From Chloroflexota bacterium (GTDB taxonomy: Bacteria > Chloroflexota > Anaerolineae > Anaerolineales > Anaerolineaceae), in NCBI GenBank assembly GCA_021789855.1, contig JAJYIW010000002.1, forward strand, positions 1 through 51,742: a stretch of DNA of 51,742 nt, given 5' to 3'. Below the pieces are notes generated by a model that did not search any database, was not told the DNA's origin, and worked only from the letters and a program-made list of their open reading frames with translations. Positions 25,744 through 33,702 of this stretch are shown here, one piece after another (position 1 is the first letter of the stretch; each line of letters begins with the position of its first letter). The translations under genes and the position numbers were made by a program.

Positions 25744-27203
25744 TGGCGACCTCGCTACGCAGCCGGCTCTGGTTGAGCTTCACCCTCCTGACCCTGTTTT
25801 CCATCCTGGCGGTGGGAATCGGCCTGATCCTGGAGCTGCTGAAGAATCCGCCGGCTTACCGCCAGGCAGTCGTTCGATTAAGGGTGGCGGAAGCCACCAT
25901 CGTGACCCATTTTGAGCGCAATCCGGCCTTGCTCCTGCCCGCCCGAATGGAAACGACAGCCCGCCAGGAGGCCCAGGCCGCGGGCATGCGCATCCTGCTG
26001 CTCTCACCCCAGGGAAATGTGTTGGCTGATTCTCGCGGCCTTAACGAGACCACCTCGGCCCTGTCCTTCCCCAGGCCATTAAAACCCAATGATACGAACC
26101 TGGCCCAGGTCAATAGCTTGCGCGATTCCAGCCGCCGGGCCTGGTGGTATACTCTGCGCGCTGTAGACAACGGCGCCCTTTACCTGGTGGTGGCCACGCC
26201 CAGGTCGCCTTTAATTACCCTGGCAACCCTCGTCGCCGACTTGCGTGACGAGGTGCTGATTCCCTTGCTCGAAGCCGGCAGCATCGCTCTTCTGGTCGCT
26301 TTTGTCCTGGCTATCACCTTGAGCCGCTGGATCGCCTCGCCGCTCCATCGCATTGCCAGCGCTGCCGGCCAGATCGCTGCGGGCAGCTCCCATCCCCTCC
26401 CTTTGGAAGGACCCAAGGAGGTGCAGGATCTGGCGTTGGCCCTCAACGAAATGTCCCACAAAGTCCAGCTCAGCCAGCAATCTCAGCGCGACTTTGTAGC
26501 CAACGTTTCCCACGAGCTGAAAACACCCCTCACCTCGATCCAGGGCTTTGCCCAGGCGATCGTGGATGGAGCCGCCCAGACCCCTGAAGCGTTGAAACAG
26601 GCTGGCGGGGTCATCCTGGCCGAATCTTCGCGCATGTATCGCCTGGTCATGGATCTGCTGACCCTGGCCCGCCTGGACGCCGGAACCGCCGATTTGCACT
26701 ATGAGCCGCTTGATCTGGAGGCCTTGCTGCAGCAGGTGGTGATGAAATTTACCCCTCAAGCTAACCAGGCCCGGGTGAACTTGCAGAGCCAACTCGAGCG
26801 CGTACCGGATGTTCAAGGAGATAGCGACCGCCTGGCCCAGGTTTTCGGTAACCTGGTCGATAATGCGATCAAATATACGCCTGCTGGCGGGTCGGTACTG
26901 GTTAGAACCCAGTTATCAGGCGATAAAGTCCTGGTTCACGTCGCCGATTCGGGCGTGGGAATAGCGCCAGACGACCTGACTCGCGTCTTCGAGCGTTTCT
27001 ATCGCGCAGACAAATCACGTCAGAGCGGGCCAGACCACGGGGCCGGGTTAGGACTGGCTATCGCCCGCCAGATCATCCAGGCCCACGGCGGAACCATAAC
27101 CGTCTCCAGCAGCCTGGGACGCGGCAGCGAGTTTATGGTACGCCTGCCAGTATCCTACCTGGCTGAAACGATCCGGGCAAAATCAAGTCAATTGACCCCA
27201 TGA
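25743..27203 (+). CDS. Sensor histidine kinase (HAMP/HisKA/HATPase)
   Basis: A 486-residue membrane kinase starting at the ATG that overlaps the regulator stop (TAATG). Two membrane helices at about 12-33 and 178-198 flank an extracytoplasmic sensor region of about 145 residues with no recognised domain. Then come HAMP (about 200-255), the phospho-acceptor motif SHELKTPLTSIQG (about 258-270) and the ATPase domain with NLVDNAIKYTPAGG (N box), DSGVGI (G1), FERFYR and GAGLGLAIA (G2). It should sense an envelope signal and phosphorylate the adjacent OmpR regulator. It overlaps the glycosyltransferase start by four bases. Confidence 0.95.
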   Translation: MATSLRSRLWLSFTLLTLFSILAVGIGLILELLKNPPAYRQAVVRLRVAEATIVTHFERNPALLLPARMETTARQEAQAAGMRILLLSPQGNVLADSRGLNETTSALSFPRPLKPNDTNLAQVNSLRDSSRRAWWYTLRAVDNGALYLVVATPRSPLITLATLVADLRDEVLIPLLEAGSIALLVAFVLAITLSRWIASPLHRIASAAGQIAAGSSHPLPLEGPKEVQDLALALNEMSHKVQLSQQSQRDFVANVSHELKTPLTSIQGFAQAIVDGAAQTPEALKQAGGVILAESSRMYRLVMDLLTLARLDAGTADLHYEPLDLEALLQQVVMKFTPQANQARVNLQSQLERVPDVQGDSDRLAQVFGNLVDNAIKYTPAGGSVLVRTQLSGDKVLVHVADSGVGIAPDDLTRVFERFYRADKSRQSGPDHGAGLGLAIARQIIQAHGGTITVSSSLGRGSEFMVRLPVSYLAETIRAKSSQLTP

Positions 27204-28186
27204 ACCCATCCCTCGTTTCTATTATCATCCCATGTTACAATGAAGAAACAACCATTGGCCTTTTGCTAGAGGCAATCCTTCAGCAAACTTATCCGCGATC
27301 AGCCATAGAGGTCATCATCGCTGATGGCTTTTCGGCCGACCACACCCGAGCCAGGGTCACTGACTTTCACAACCAGCACCACGATCTGGACCTTCGCATC
27401 GTGGATAATCCGAAGCGAATTATTCCGGCTGCCCTGAATGTAGCCTTGAACACCGCGCGTGGAGAAATCATCATTCGATTGGACGCACACTCGATGCCAG
27501 AAAAAAGCTATATCAGCCGGTGCGTGGAAGCGCTCGAACAGGCTCGAGGCGATAATGTTGGCGGTGTGTGGGAGATCCGGCCGGGCGGAAAAGGCTGGCA
27601 GGCGCGGGCCATTGCAGCGGCTGCTGCCCATCCCCTGGGCGTAGGTGATGCCCTCTACCGTTTTACTCGCAGCGCAGGAGAAGTGGATACGGTTCCTTTT
27701 GGCGCGTTTCGTAAAACGCTGATCCAGGCAGTGGGTTTATTTGACGAGACCTTGCTGACCAACGAGGATTATGAATTTAATGTGCGGGTGCGGCAACAGG
27801 GTGGAAAGGTCTGGCTGGATCCCTTGATCCGATCGGTGTATTTTGCCCGGCCTGACCTGGCATCTTTGGCGCGGCAGTACTGGCGTTATGGCTATTGGAA
27901 ATCGCGCATGTTACGGCGTTACCCCAAAACATTACGCTGGCGCCAGGCTTTGCCTCCTTTATTTATCGCCAGCCTGCTGGGATTGGCTCTCCTGTGCCCC
28001 TGGTTCCACCCGGCGGTTTGGCTCCTGGCCGGAGAAATAGCGTTATATGCGTTGATCCTGTGGGGGGCATCCGTGCCGGTAGCCTATTCAAAACAGGATT
28101 TCTCCTATATGATCGGAGTCCCTTTAGCTATGGCGACCATGCATTTCGCCTGGGGAAGTGGATTTTTATGGAGCCTGCTAAAGTGA
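27200..28186 (+). CDS. Family 2 glycosyltransferase (ExoA-like)
   Basis: A 328-residue membrane-bound GT2. The N-terminal catalytic domain opens with SIIIPCYNEETTIGLLLEAI and carries the DxD-type IIRLDAHSMP (about 90-100) and the acceptor/base motif LLTNEDYEFNVRVRQQGGK. The RQYWRYGYWKSRM segment and about three C-terminal membrane helices (about 245-325) resemble the succinoglycan glucosyltransferase ExoA. It probably adds a sugar to a lipid-linked repeat unit at the inner membrane face. It overlaps the histidine-kinase gene by four bases and the next gene starts seven bases later. Confidence 0.9.
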   Translation: MNPSLVSIIIPCYNEETTIGLLLEAILQQTYPRSAIEVIIADGFSADHTRARVTDFHNQHHDLDLRIVDNPKRIIPAALNVALNTARGEIIIRLDAHSMPEKSYISRCVEALEQARGDNVGGVWEIRPGGKGWQARAIAAAAAHPLGVGDALYRFTRSAGEVDTVPFGAFRKTLIQAVGLFDETLLTNEDYEFNVRVRQQGGKVWLDPLIRSVYFARPDLASLARQYWRYGYWKSRMLRRYPKTLRWRQALPPLFIASLLGLALLCPWFHPAVWLLAGEIALYALILWGASVPVAYSKQDFSYMIGVPLAMATMHFAWGSGFLWSLLK

Positions 28187-28192
28187 AGGCCA

Positions 28193-29611
28193 ATGAATAA
28201 CGAAAGAAAACCATTACGTTTACGCATAAAAAACTCGGAACGCCGGGCTATATTAATGACCGGCGACCTCATCTCGGGGGCCATCGCTTTATTCCTGACG
28301 CTCTACTTTTGGGCCGGCCGCGATGACTGGCTCAAAGGCTTTTCGTACAAATTCCTGGAGACTCGACCCCCTTTCTGGTTTTTCCTGTTGCCCATGGTCT
28401 GGCTGGTTTTCCTGGTCGAACTGTATGAGCCCAAACGCGCGAACCGAAAAACCGATACAATCTCCGGCATTTTAGTCGCCGCCGCCATCAGCTCGGCGCT
28501 TTACCTGGCCCTGTATATCGCTTCTCCCAATGACTCGCTTCCTCGCTACGTGATAGTATTTATCTTAGCGGCAACCCTGCTGACCCTTGGATGGCGCATG
28601 GGCTATATTTCGATCTTTACAGCGACCAATTTTATGCGCCGGGTGCTGATCGTCGGCGCCGGTAAATCCGGCAGCCGCCTGGCGGAAGTGATCAACTCGG
28701 TTAACCCTCTCCCCTTCCACGTCGTGGGATTGATCGACGACGACCCCGAAAAAATCGGCACGAAAGTGTGCAATTACCCGGTGCTGGGTGGGAACGGCTG
28801 CTTATTGGAAACGATCGAAAAAACGGAAGTCTCCGATCTCATCCTGTCCATTTCCGGGCCTGTGGACAATACCATGTACAATGCCATCCTGACCGCTGAA
28901 GAAAACGGCGTCGAAGTGACCACCATGCCAACGGTCTATGAAGAGTTGATGGGGAGAGTCCCAATCCTCCTTCTCGAAGCCGATTGGCTCATTCGATCCT
29001 TTGTTGACCAGGCTCACGCCAGCGCGTTCTATGAGCTGGCCAAGCGTTTGATCGATATTGTCGGGGGCTTCCTGGGATCTATCGGCTTTATCATAAGCCT
29101 GCCTTTTATTGGGGCAGCCATTGTTATCGATACCGGCTTCCCTATTCTTTTCACTCAGAACCGCCTGGGGAAAAGCGGGAAGACTTATAGAATTATCAAA
29201 TTCCGCACGATGCGTAATGACTCAGAGATAGATGGCAAACCCCGGGTGACCCAGGAAGGCGACGAACGCATTACTCGCATCGGCTGGCTGCTACGTAAAA
29301 CCCATTTGGACGAATTGCCGCAATTTTTCAATGTGGTGAGAGGCGAGATGAGCCTGGTAGGGCCTCGGGCAGAACGCTCAGAGCTGGTTGAAGATTTACA
29401 ACAGAGGATTCCCTTCTACCGGGCGCGTTTGCTGGTCAAACCAGGCATCACCGGCTGGGCCCAGATCAATTTCGGGTACGCCGCTACGGTCGAAGACACC
29501 ATCATCAAACTGGAATACGATCTATACTACATCAAGCATAGAAATTTACTGACGGATATAGCGATTATGCTGCGGACAGTGGGGACCGTAGTAGGATTTA
29601 AAGGTCAATAA
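28193..29611 (+). CDS. Polyprenyl glycosylphosphotransferase (priming sugar transferase)
   Basis: A 472-residue membrane enzyme that starts a polysaccharide by moving a sugar-1-phosphate from a nucleotide sugar to undecaprenyl phosphate. N-terminal membrane helices (about 18-145) lead to a CoA-binding-like Rossmann region (RRVLIVGAGKSGSRLAEVI, about 148-166). Another membrane segment (about 290-318) and the bacterial sugar-transferase domain follow, with KFRTMRNDSEIDG, RKTHLDELPQFFNVVRGEMS, LVGPRAER and KPGITGWAQINFGY. The domain order matches the WbaP/WcaJ class. It commits the pathway encoded by its neighbours. Confidence 0.95.
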   Translation: MNNERKPLRLRIKNSERRAILMTGDLISGAIALFLTLYFWAGRDDWLKGFSYKFLETRPPFWFFLLPMVWLVFLVELYEPKRANRKTDTISGILVAAAISSALYLALYIASPNDSLPRYVIVFILAATLLTLGWRMGYISIFTATNFMRRVLIVGAGKSGSRLAEVINSVNPLPFHVVGLIDDDPEKIGTKVCNYPVLGGNGCLLETIEKTEVSDLILSISGPVDNTMYNAILTAEENGVEVTTMPTVYEELMGRVPILLLEADWLIRSFVDQAHASAFYELAKRLIDIVGGFLGSIGFIISLPFIGAAIVIDTGFPILFTQNRLGKSGKTYRIIKFRTMRNDSEIDGKPRVTQEGDERITRIGWLLRKTHLDELPQFFNVVRGEMSLVGPRAERSELVEDLQQRIPFYRARLLVKPGITGWAQINFGYAATVEDTIIKLEYDLYYIKHRNLLTDIAIMLRTVGTVVGFKGQ

Positions 29612-29628
29612 CGCTGGTTTTGCAGTAT

Positions 29629-31521
29629 ATGAAAATACACCCCATCATTCGAAATCGATACATCATCATCGGCGATCTGCTGTTGATCATGGTATCAGTG
29701 GTTGCCAGCTATGCCTTGCGCCTTGAATTAGGGGCGCTGTTTATGTTTTATTTCCCCTGGGCGCCGGTGATGGTGGCGGTCAGCCTGGTGATCAAGCCCA
29801 TGGTGTATTACCTGTTTGGCCTGTACCGGCGTATCTGGATTTATGCCAGCACCCAGGAATTAAAGCTTATCTTAGCCGCCGTCACCACCGCATCCATGAT
29901 TGTCTCCCTGGTGATCATTGCCCTGGTGCATATCGGGGTGATTGTTCGCTTTTCGCGCTCAATCCTGGCGATCGACTGGCTGTTATCGCTCATCTTTGTC
30001 GGCGGGCTGCGTTTTACCTTCCGCCTGCTCGCTGAAAGCCTGAACCAGACGGAGCGAAACCACCATCTCGACCAGCTAAAGCACGTCCTCATCATCGGGG
30101 CCGGCGACGCTGGCGTACTGGTTCTTAAGGAAATAATGAAAAACCCCCAGGTGGGCATGCGCCCCACAGGTTTTTTAGATGATGACCCGGCCAAATTAAA
30201 GCACCAGATTTACGGCGTGCCGGTGATCGGAAAACTGGCTGACCTGGGAACCATTCTGGATAACCACAAGATCGACGAGGTTGTGATTGCCATACCCACC
30301 GCGCCGGGGCGGGTGATCCGCATGGCCGCCGATATCTGCCGGCTAAAGGGAGTCCCCTTCCGCACCATGCCTGGCATTTTTGAATTGCTGGGGGGAAGCG
30401 TCAGCGTCAACCGGCTGCGCGAAGTGGACATCACCGACCTGCTCCGCAGGGAACCCACCCGCATTAATGAAGAAATTATCGGCACCAGCCTTAAAGGGAA
30501 GGTAGTGCTGGTCACCGGGGCAGGCGGTTCGATCGGCCGCGAATTGTGCCGCCAGATTTCCCGTTGGGAGCCAGCCGAACTGATCCTGTTGGGGCACGGC
30601 GAAAACAGCATCTTCGAAGCCTTGATCGAGCTGCGTGAAGATTTCCCTTCGATGCCCTATCGCCCCTTGATCGCTGACATTCGCGATTTACCCCGTTTGA
30701 AGTGGATTTTCGACACCTACCGCCCCCAGGTAGTTTTTCATGCCGCCGCGCATAAGCACGTTCCCTTGATGGAATTTAACGTTCAGGAAGCCATCACCAA
30801 CAATATCATGGGCACGCAGAATGTCGTCGAAACCTCCCTGGCCTCATGTACCGAGCGCATGGTAATGATCTCCACCGACAAAGCCATCCGGCCCATCAAC
30901 GTGATGGGCGCCACCAAACGCATGGCCGAGATGCTCGTGTTGGATGGAGCCCACCGCAGCGGCAAGGCTTTCTCAGTGGTGCGCTTTGGCAATGTCCTGG
31001 GGAGTCGCGGCAGCGTGGTTCCCCTTTTCAAACGCCAGATCGCCCGCGGCGGGCCGATCACGCTGACCCATCCCGACATGCGCCGGTATTTTATGACTAT
31101 CCCCGAAGCCGTCCACCTGGTTTTACAGGCCTCTGCCATGGGACAGGGAGGTGAAACCTTTGTGCTGAACATGGGCCAGCAGATTCGCATCCTGGACCTG
31201 GCCGAAGACCTCATCCGCCTGTCCGGCCTGGAGCCTGGCCGCGATATTGAAATTGTGTTTACCGGTATCCGCCCGGGAGAAAAGCTGAGCGAAGATTTAT
31301 GGGACAAAGGATATTCATTTATCCGCACTTCGCATCCAGACATCATGCGGATCGGGGGCCAGGATGTCCTGGGCGGGGATGAGCTCCAAAAAGCCGTCGA
31401 TGATCTCATCCAGCTTGCCCACCAGGGTGAAGATACCGAGATTATCAACCGGTTGGGCGATCTCATCCCTGGATCAGCCGTCCACATTGTTTCTCCGCCT
31501 GAAATAACCTCGATCGAGTAA
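29629..31521 (+). CDS. Membrane-bound nucleotide-sugar 4,6-dehydratase (WbpM/PglF/CapD-like)
   Basis: A 630-residue protein from the ATG at 29629; an in-frame TTG nine bases earlier is the alternative. Four N-terminal membrane helices (about 10-130) precede a first Rossmann domain (VLIIGAGDAGVLVLKEI) and a C-terminal SDR dehydratase domain (VVLVTGAGGSIGRELCRQI). The catalytic segment MISTDKAIRPINVMGATKR has Met where most SDRs have Tyr, the Ser-Met-Lys arrangement known for WbpM/FlaA1 enzymes. It likely converts UDP-GlcNAc to a 4-keto-6-deoxy sugar for a modified amino-sugar. The stop overlaps the next ATG (TAATG). Confidence 0.94.
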   Translation: MKIHPIIRNRYIIIGDLLLIMVSVVASYALRLELGALFMFYFPWAPVMVAVSLVIKPMVYYLFGLYRRIWIYASTQELKLILAAVTTASMIVSLVIIALVHIGVIVRFSRSILAIDWLLSLIFVGGLRFTFRLLAESLNQTERNHHLDQLKHVLIIGAGDAGVLVLKEIMKNPQVGMRPTGFLDDDPAKLKHQIYGVPVIGKLADLGTILDNHKIDEVVIAIPTAPGRVIRMAADICRLKGVPFRTMPGIFELLGGSVSVNRLREVDITDLLRREPTRINEEIIGTSLKGKVVLVTGAGGSIGRELCRQISRWEPAELILLGHGENSIFEALIELREDFPSMPYRPLIADIRDLPRLKWIFDTYRPQVVFHAAAHKHVPLMEFNVQEAITNNIMGTQNVVETSLASCTERMVMISTDKAIRPINVMGATKRMAEMLVLDGAHRSGKAFSVVRFGNVLGSRGSVVPLFKRQIARGGPITLTHPDMRRYFMTIPEAVHLVLQASAMGQGGETFVLNMGQQIRILDLAEDLIRLSGLEPGRDIEIVFTGIRPGEKLSEDLWDKGYSFIRTSHPDIMRIGGQDVLGGDELQKAVDDLIQLAHQGEDTEIINRLGDLIPGSAVHIVSPPEITSIE

Positions 31522-32519
31522 TGGCCATTCTTTCTCCAACCGAATGGGAAGAATTCCTCATGCGGCAGCCTGCCAGCCATTTACTCCAGACCCGCGCCTG
31601 GGGCGATTTCAAATCAAAATTTGGGTGGACGGCTGAGCGATTGGCTGTTGGTCAGGCAGGCGCACAGGTGCTCTTTCGCAAGCTTCCCCTGGGATTGGTA
31701 ATGGCCTACATCCCGCGCGGCCCGGTCGGGCAGAATTGGGAAGCGTTGTGGCCTGAGGTCGACACGCTCTGCCGGCGAAAAAAAGCTTTCTTCCTGCGGG
31801 TCGAACCCGATCTCTGGCAGGCGGCAGGCCACCTGGGGCCCGATCGCCAGCTACTCGGTTTTATCCCCGGCCTGCAGACGATCCAACCTCCCCGGACGAT
31901 CCTGGTGGACCTCAGACCCGGCGAGGATCAAATCCTGGCCCGGATGAAACAAAAGACGCGTTACAACATCCACCTCGCGGAAAAAAAAGAGGTCGAGGTC
32001 AAGATCACGCAGGATCTCGCGCCATTTTACCGGATGATGGTCGAGACGAGTCAGCGAGACGGTTTCCCAGTCCATAGCCAGGAGTATTACCAACAGGTTT
32101 ACCGCATCTTTCACACGCGGGGGGAATGCGAGCTGTTTCAAGCTGAATATGCCGGAGAGCCGCTGGCCGCCTTGCTGGTGTTCGTGTGGGGAAAACGATC
32201 CTGGTACCTCCATGGGGCATCAAGCAACGCCGAGCGCAACCGGATGCCGGCTTACCGCTTGCAATGGGAGACGATGCGCTGGGCCCGTAACCAGGGATGC
32301 ACCGAATACGACCTGTGGGGCGTGCCTGACGAAGAAGAGGCCGTTCTCGAAGCCGGATTTGCCGACCGGTCAGATGGCTTATGGGGCGTCTACCGGTTTA
32401 AACGCGGTTTTGGCGGGGAGGTAAGGCGCACGGTGGGCGCCTGGGATCGCGTCTACCAGCCCGCGTTGTATAGTTTATATAAAAAATGGGTCGCATTCAA
32501 AAAGCAGCGTATCGAGTAA
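31521..32519 (+). CDS. FemXAB family aminoacyltransferase, copy 1
   Basis: A 332-residue member of the FemXAB/peptidoglycan bridge family, which uses aminoacyl-tRNA to add residues to lipid II or related acceptors. Two GNAT folds are suggested by ASHLLQTRAWGDFKSKFGW and AYIPRGPVG in the first half, and by RMKQKTRYNIHLAEKK, ETSQRDGFPVHS, SWYLHGASS and EYDLWGVPDEEE in the second. It is translationally coupled to the dehydratase gene. Its place at the end of a polysaccharide operon suggests aminoacylation of wall or glycan material. The acceptor and amino acid are unknown. Confidence 0.92.
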   Translation: MAILSPTEWEEFLMRQPASHLLQTRAWGDFKSKFGWTAERLAVGQAGAQVLFRKLPLGLVMAYIPRGPVGQNWEALWPEVDTLCRRKKAFFLRVEPDLWQAAGHLGPDRQLLGFIPGLQTIQPPRTILVDLRPGEDQILARMKQKTRYNIHLAEKKEVEVKITQDLAPFYRMMVETSQRDGFPVHSQEYYQQVYRIFHTRGECELFQAEYAGEPLAALLVFVWGKRSWYLHGASSNAERNRMPAYRLQWETMRWARNQGCTEYDLWGVPDEEEAVLEAGFADRSDGLWGVYRFKRGFGGEVRRTVGAWDRVYQPALYSLYKKWVAFKKQRIE

Positions 32520-32576
32520 CCGGGCGCCCATTGAGAGGCGTTTGCCCATCTACGATCCTGGAAAGACCGCCTACCT

Positions 32577-33692
32577 GTGGAAGCCGTTAACGTTCAACAG
32601 CCTGAAGACTGGAACTCAATTCTTCGCTCTCTGCCCGAAGCTCACTTATTGCAAACCTGGCAGTGGAGCCAGGTCAAAGCCCCCCTGGGTTGGCAGCCGT
32701 TGCCGTTTGTCTGGCGCGACCACGCCGGAAATATCCAGGCAGCCGCATTAATCTTGCAGCGCCGCCTGGCTTTACCTGGTTTAGGTGACCGCCTTAATCT
32801 AATGTATATCCCGCGTGGCCCTCTCCTGGATTGGGCCAACGACAGTCTCGTCCGGCGGGTAATAGATGACCTGCAGGCCTTTGCCCACCAGGAGAAATCC
32901 ATCGCGCTGAAAATAGACCCGGATGTAGCTGTGGGTACCGGGCTTTCGGGGAACAACGATTCACCCGATTCGCCGGGAAACAAGCTGGTGACAGCCCTAC
33001 GTTCCAGGGGCTGGCTATTCTCAAACGACCAGGTTCAGTTTCGCAATACCGTGCTGATTGACCTGGGGGATACCGAAGCGGCCATGCTGGCGCGCATGCG
33101 CCAGAAGACCCGCTATAACATTCACCTGGCGCAGCGCAAAGGAGTCACGATTCGCAAGGGTGAGTTAGAAGATTTGCCCTTACTCTACAAGATGTACGCT
33201 GAGACGTCTGTGCGAGATGGCTTCGTCATTCGCGATTGGCCCTATTATGCCCGCGTCTGGCAAACGTTTATCCAGGCGGAAATGGCAGAGAGCCTGATTG
33301 CTGAGGTGGGCAGCGAACCCATTGCCGGGTTGCTTGTCTTCCGGTTCGGATCGAAAGCCTGGTACCTCTATGGCATGTCGCGCAACCTGCACCGGGAAGC
33401 CATGCCGAATTACCTGCTGCAATGGGAAGCCATGCGTTACTGTAAATCCGCCGGCGCGAAGATCTACGACTTGTGGGGAGCGCCCGATGAATTTACGGAA
33501 GAAGACCCCATGTGGGGAGTGTTTAAGTTCAAAGAAGGCCTTGGCGGATATGTCCTGCGCACCCCTGGGGCATGGGATTACCCTGCCCGGCCGGGTCTTT
33601 ACCGTCTGTACACCCAAACGCTGCCGCGCTTGCTCGCGATCATGCGCTGGCGAGGAAAAGCCAAAACCCGCCGCGAAACGCGGGTGATTTAG
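32577..33692 (+). CDS. FemXAB family aminoacyltransferase, copy 2
   Basis: A second, diverged copy of 371 residues, starting most likely at GTG 32577, which places the conserved AHLLQTWQWSQVKAPLGW near residue 22. Shared blocks with copy 1 are MYIPRGP, RMRQKTRYNIHLAQRKG, ETSVRDGFVIRDWPYY, WYLYGMSRN and IYDLWGAPDEFTEEDPMWGV. It is about 40 residues longer, mainly through an insertion at about 105-135. In Gram-positive bacteria such tandem Fem proteins add successive bridge residues, and the same division of labour is plausible here. It is the last gene of the plus-strand polysaccharide run. Confidence 0.9.
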   Translation: MEAVNVQQPEDWNSILRSLPEAHLLQTWQWSQVKAPLGWQPLPFVWRDHAGNIQAAALILQRRLALPGLGDRLNLMYIPRGPLLDWANDSLVRRVIDDLQAFAHQEKSIALKIDPDVAVGTGLSGNNDSPDSPGNKLVTALRSRGWLFSNDQVQFRNTVLIDLGDTEAAMLARMRQKTRYNIHLAQRKGVTIRKGELEDLPLLYKMYAETSVRDGFVIRDWPYYARVWQTFIQAEMAESLIAEVGSEPIAGLLVFRFGSKAWYLYGMSRNLHREAMPNYLLQWEAMRYCKSAGAKIYDLWGAPDEFTEEDPMWGVFKFKEGLGGYVLRTPGAWDYPARPGLYRLYTQTLPRLLAIMRWRGKAKTRRETRVI

Positions 33693-33702
33693 GATTAAGG
33701 TC

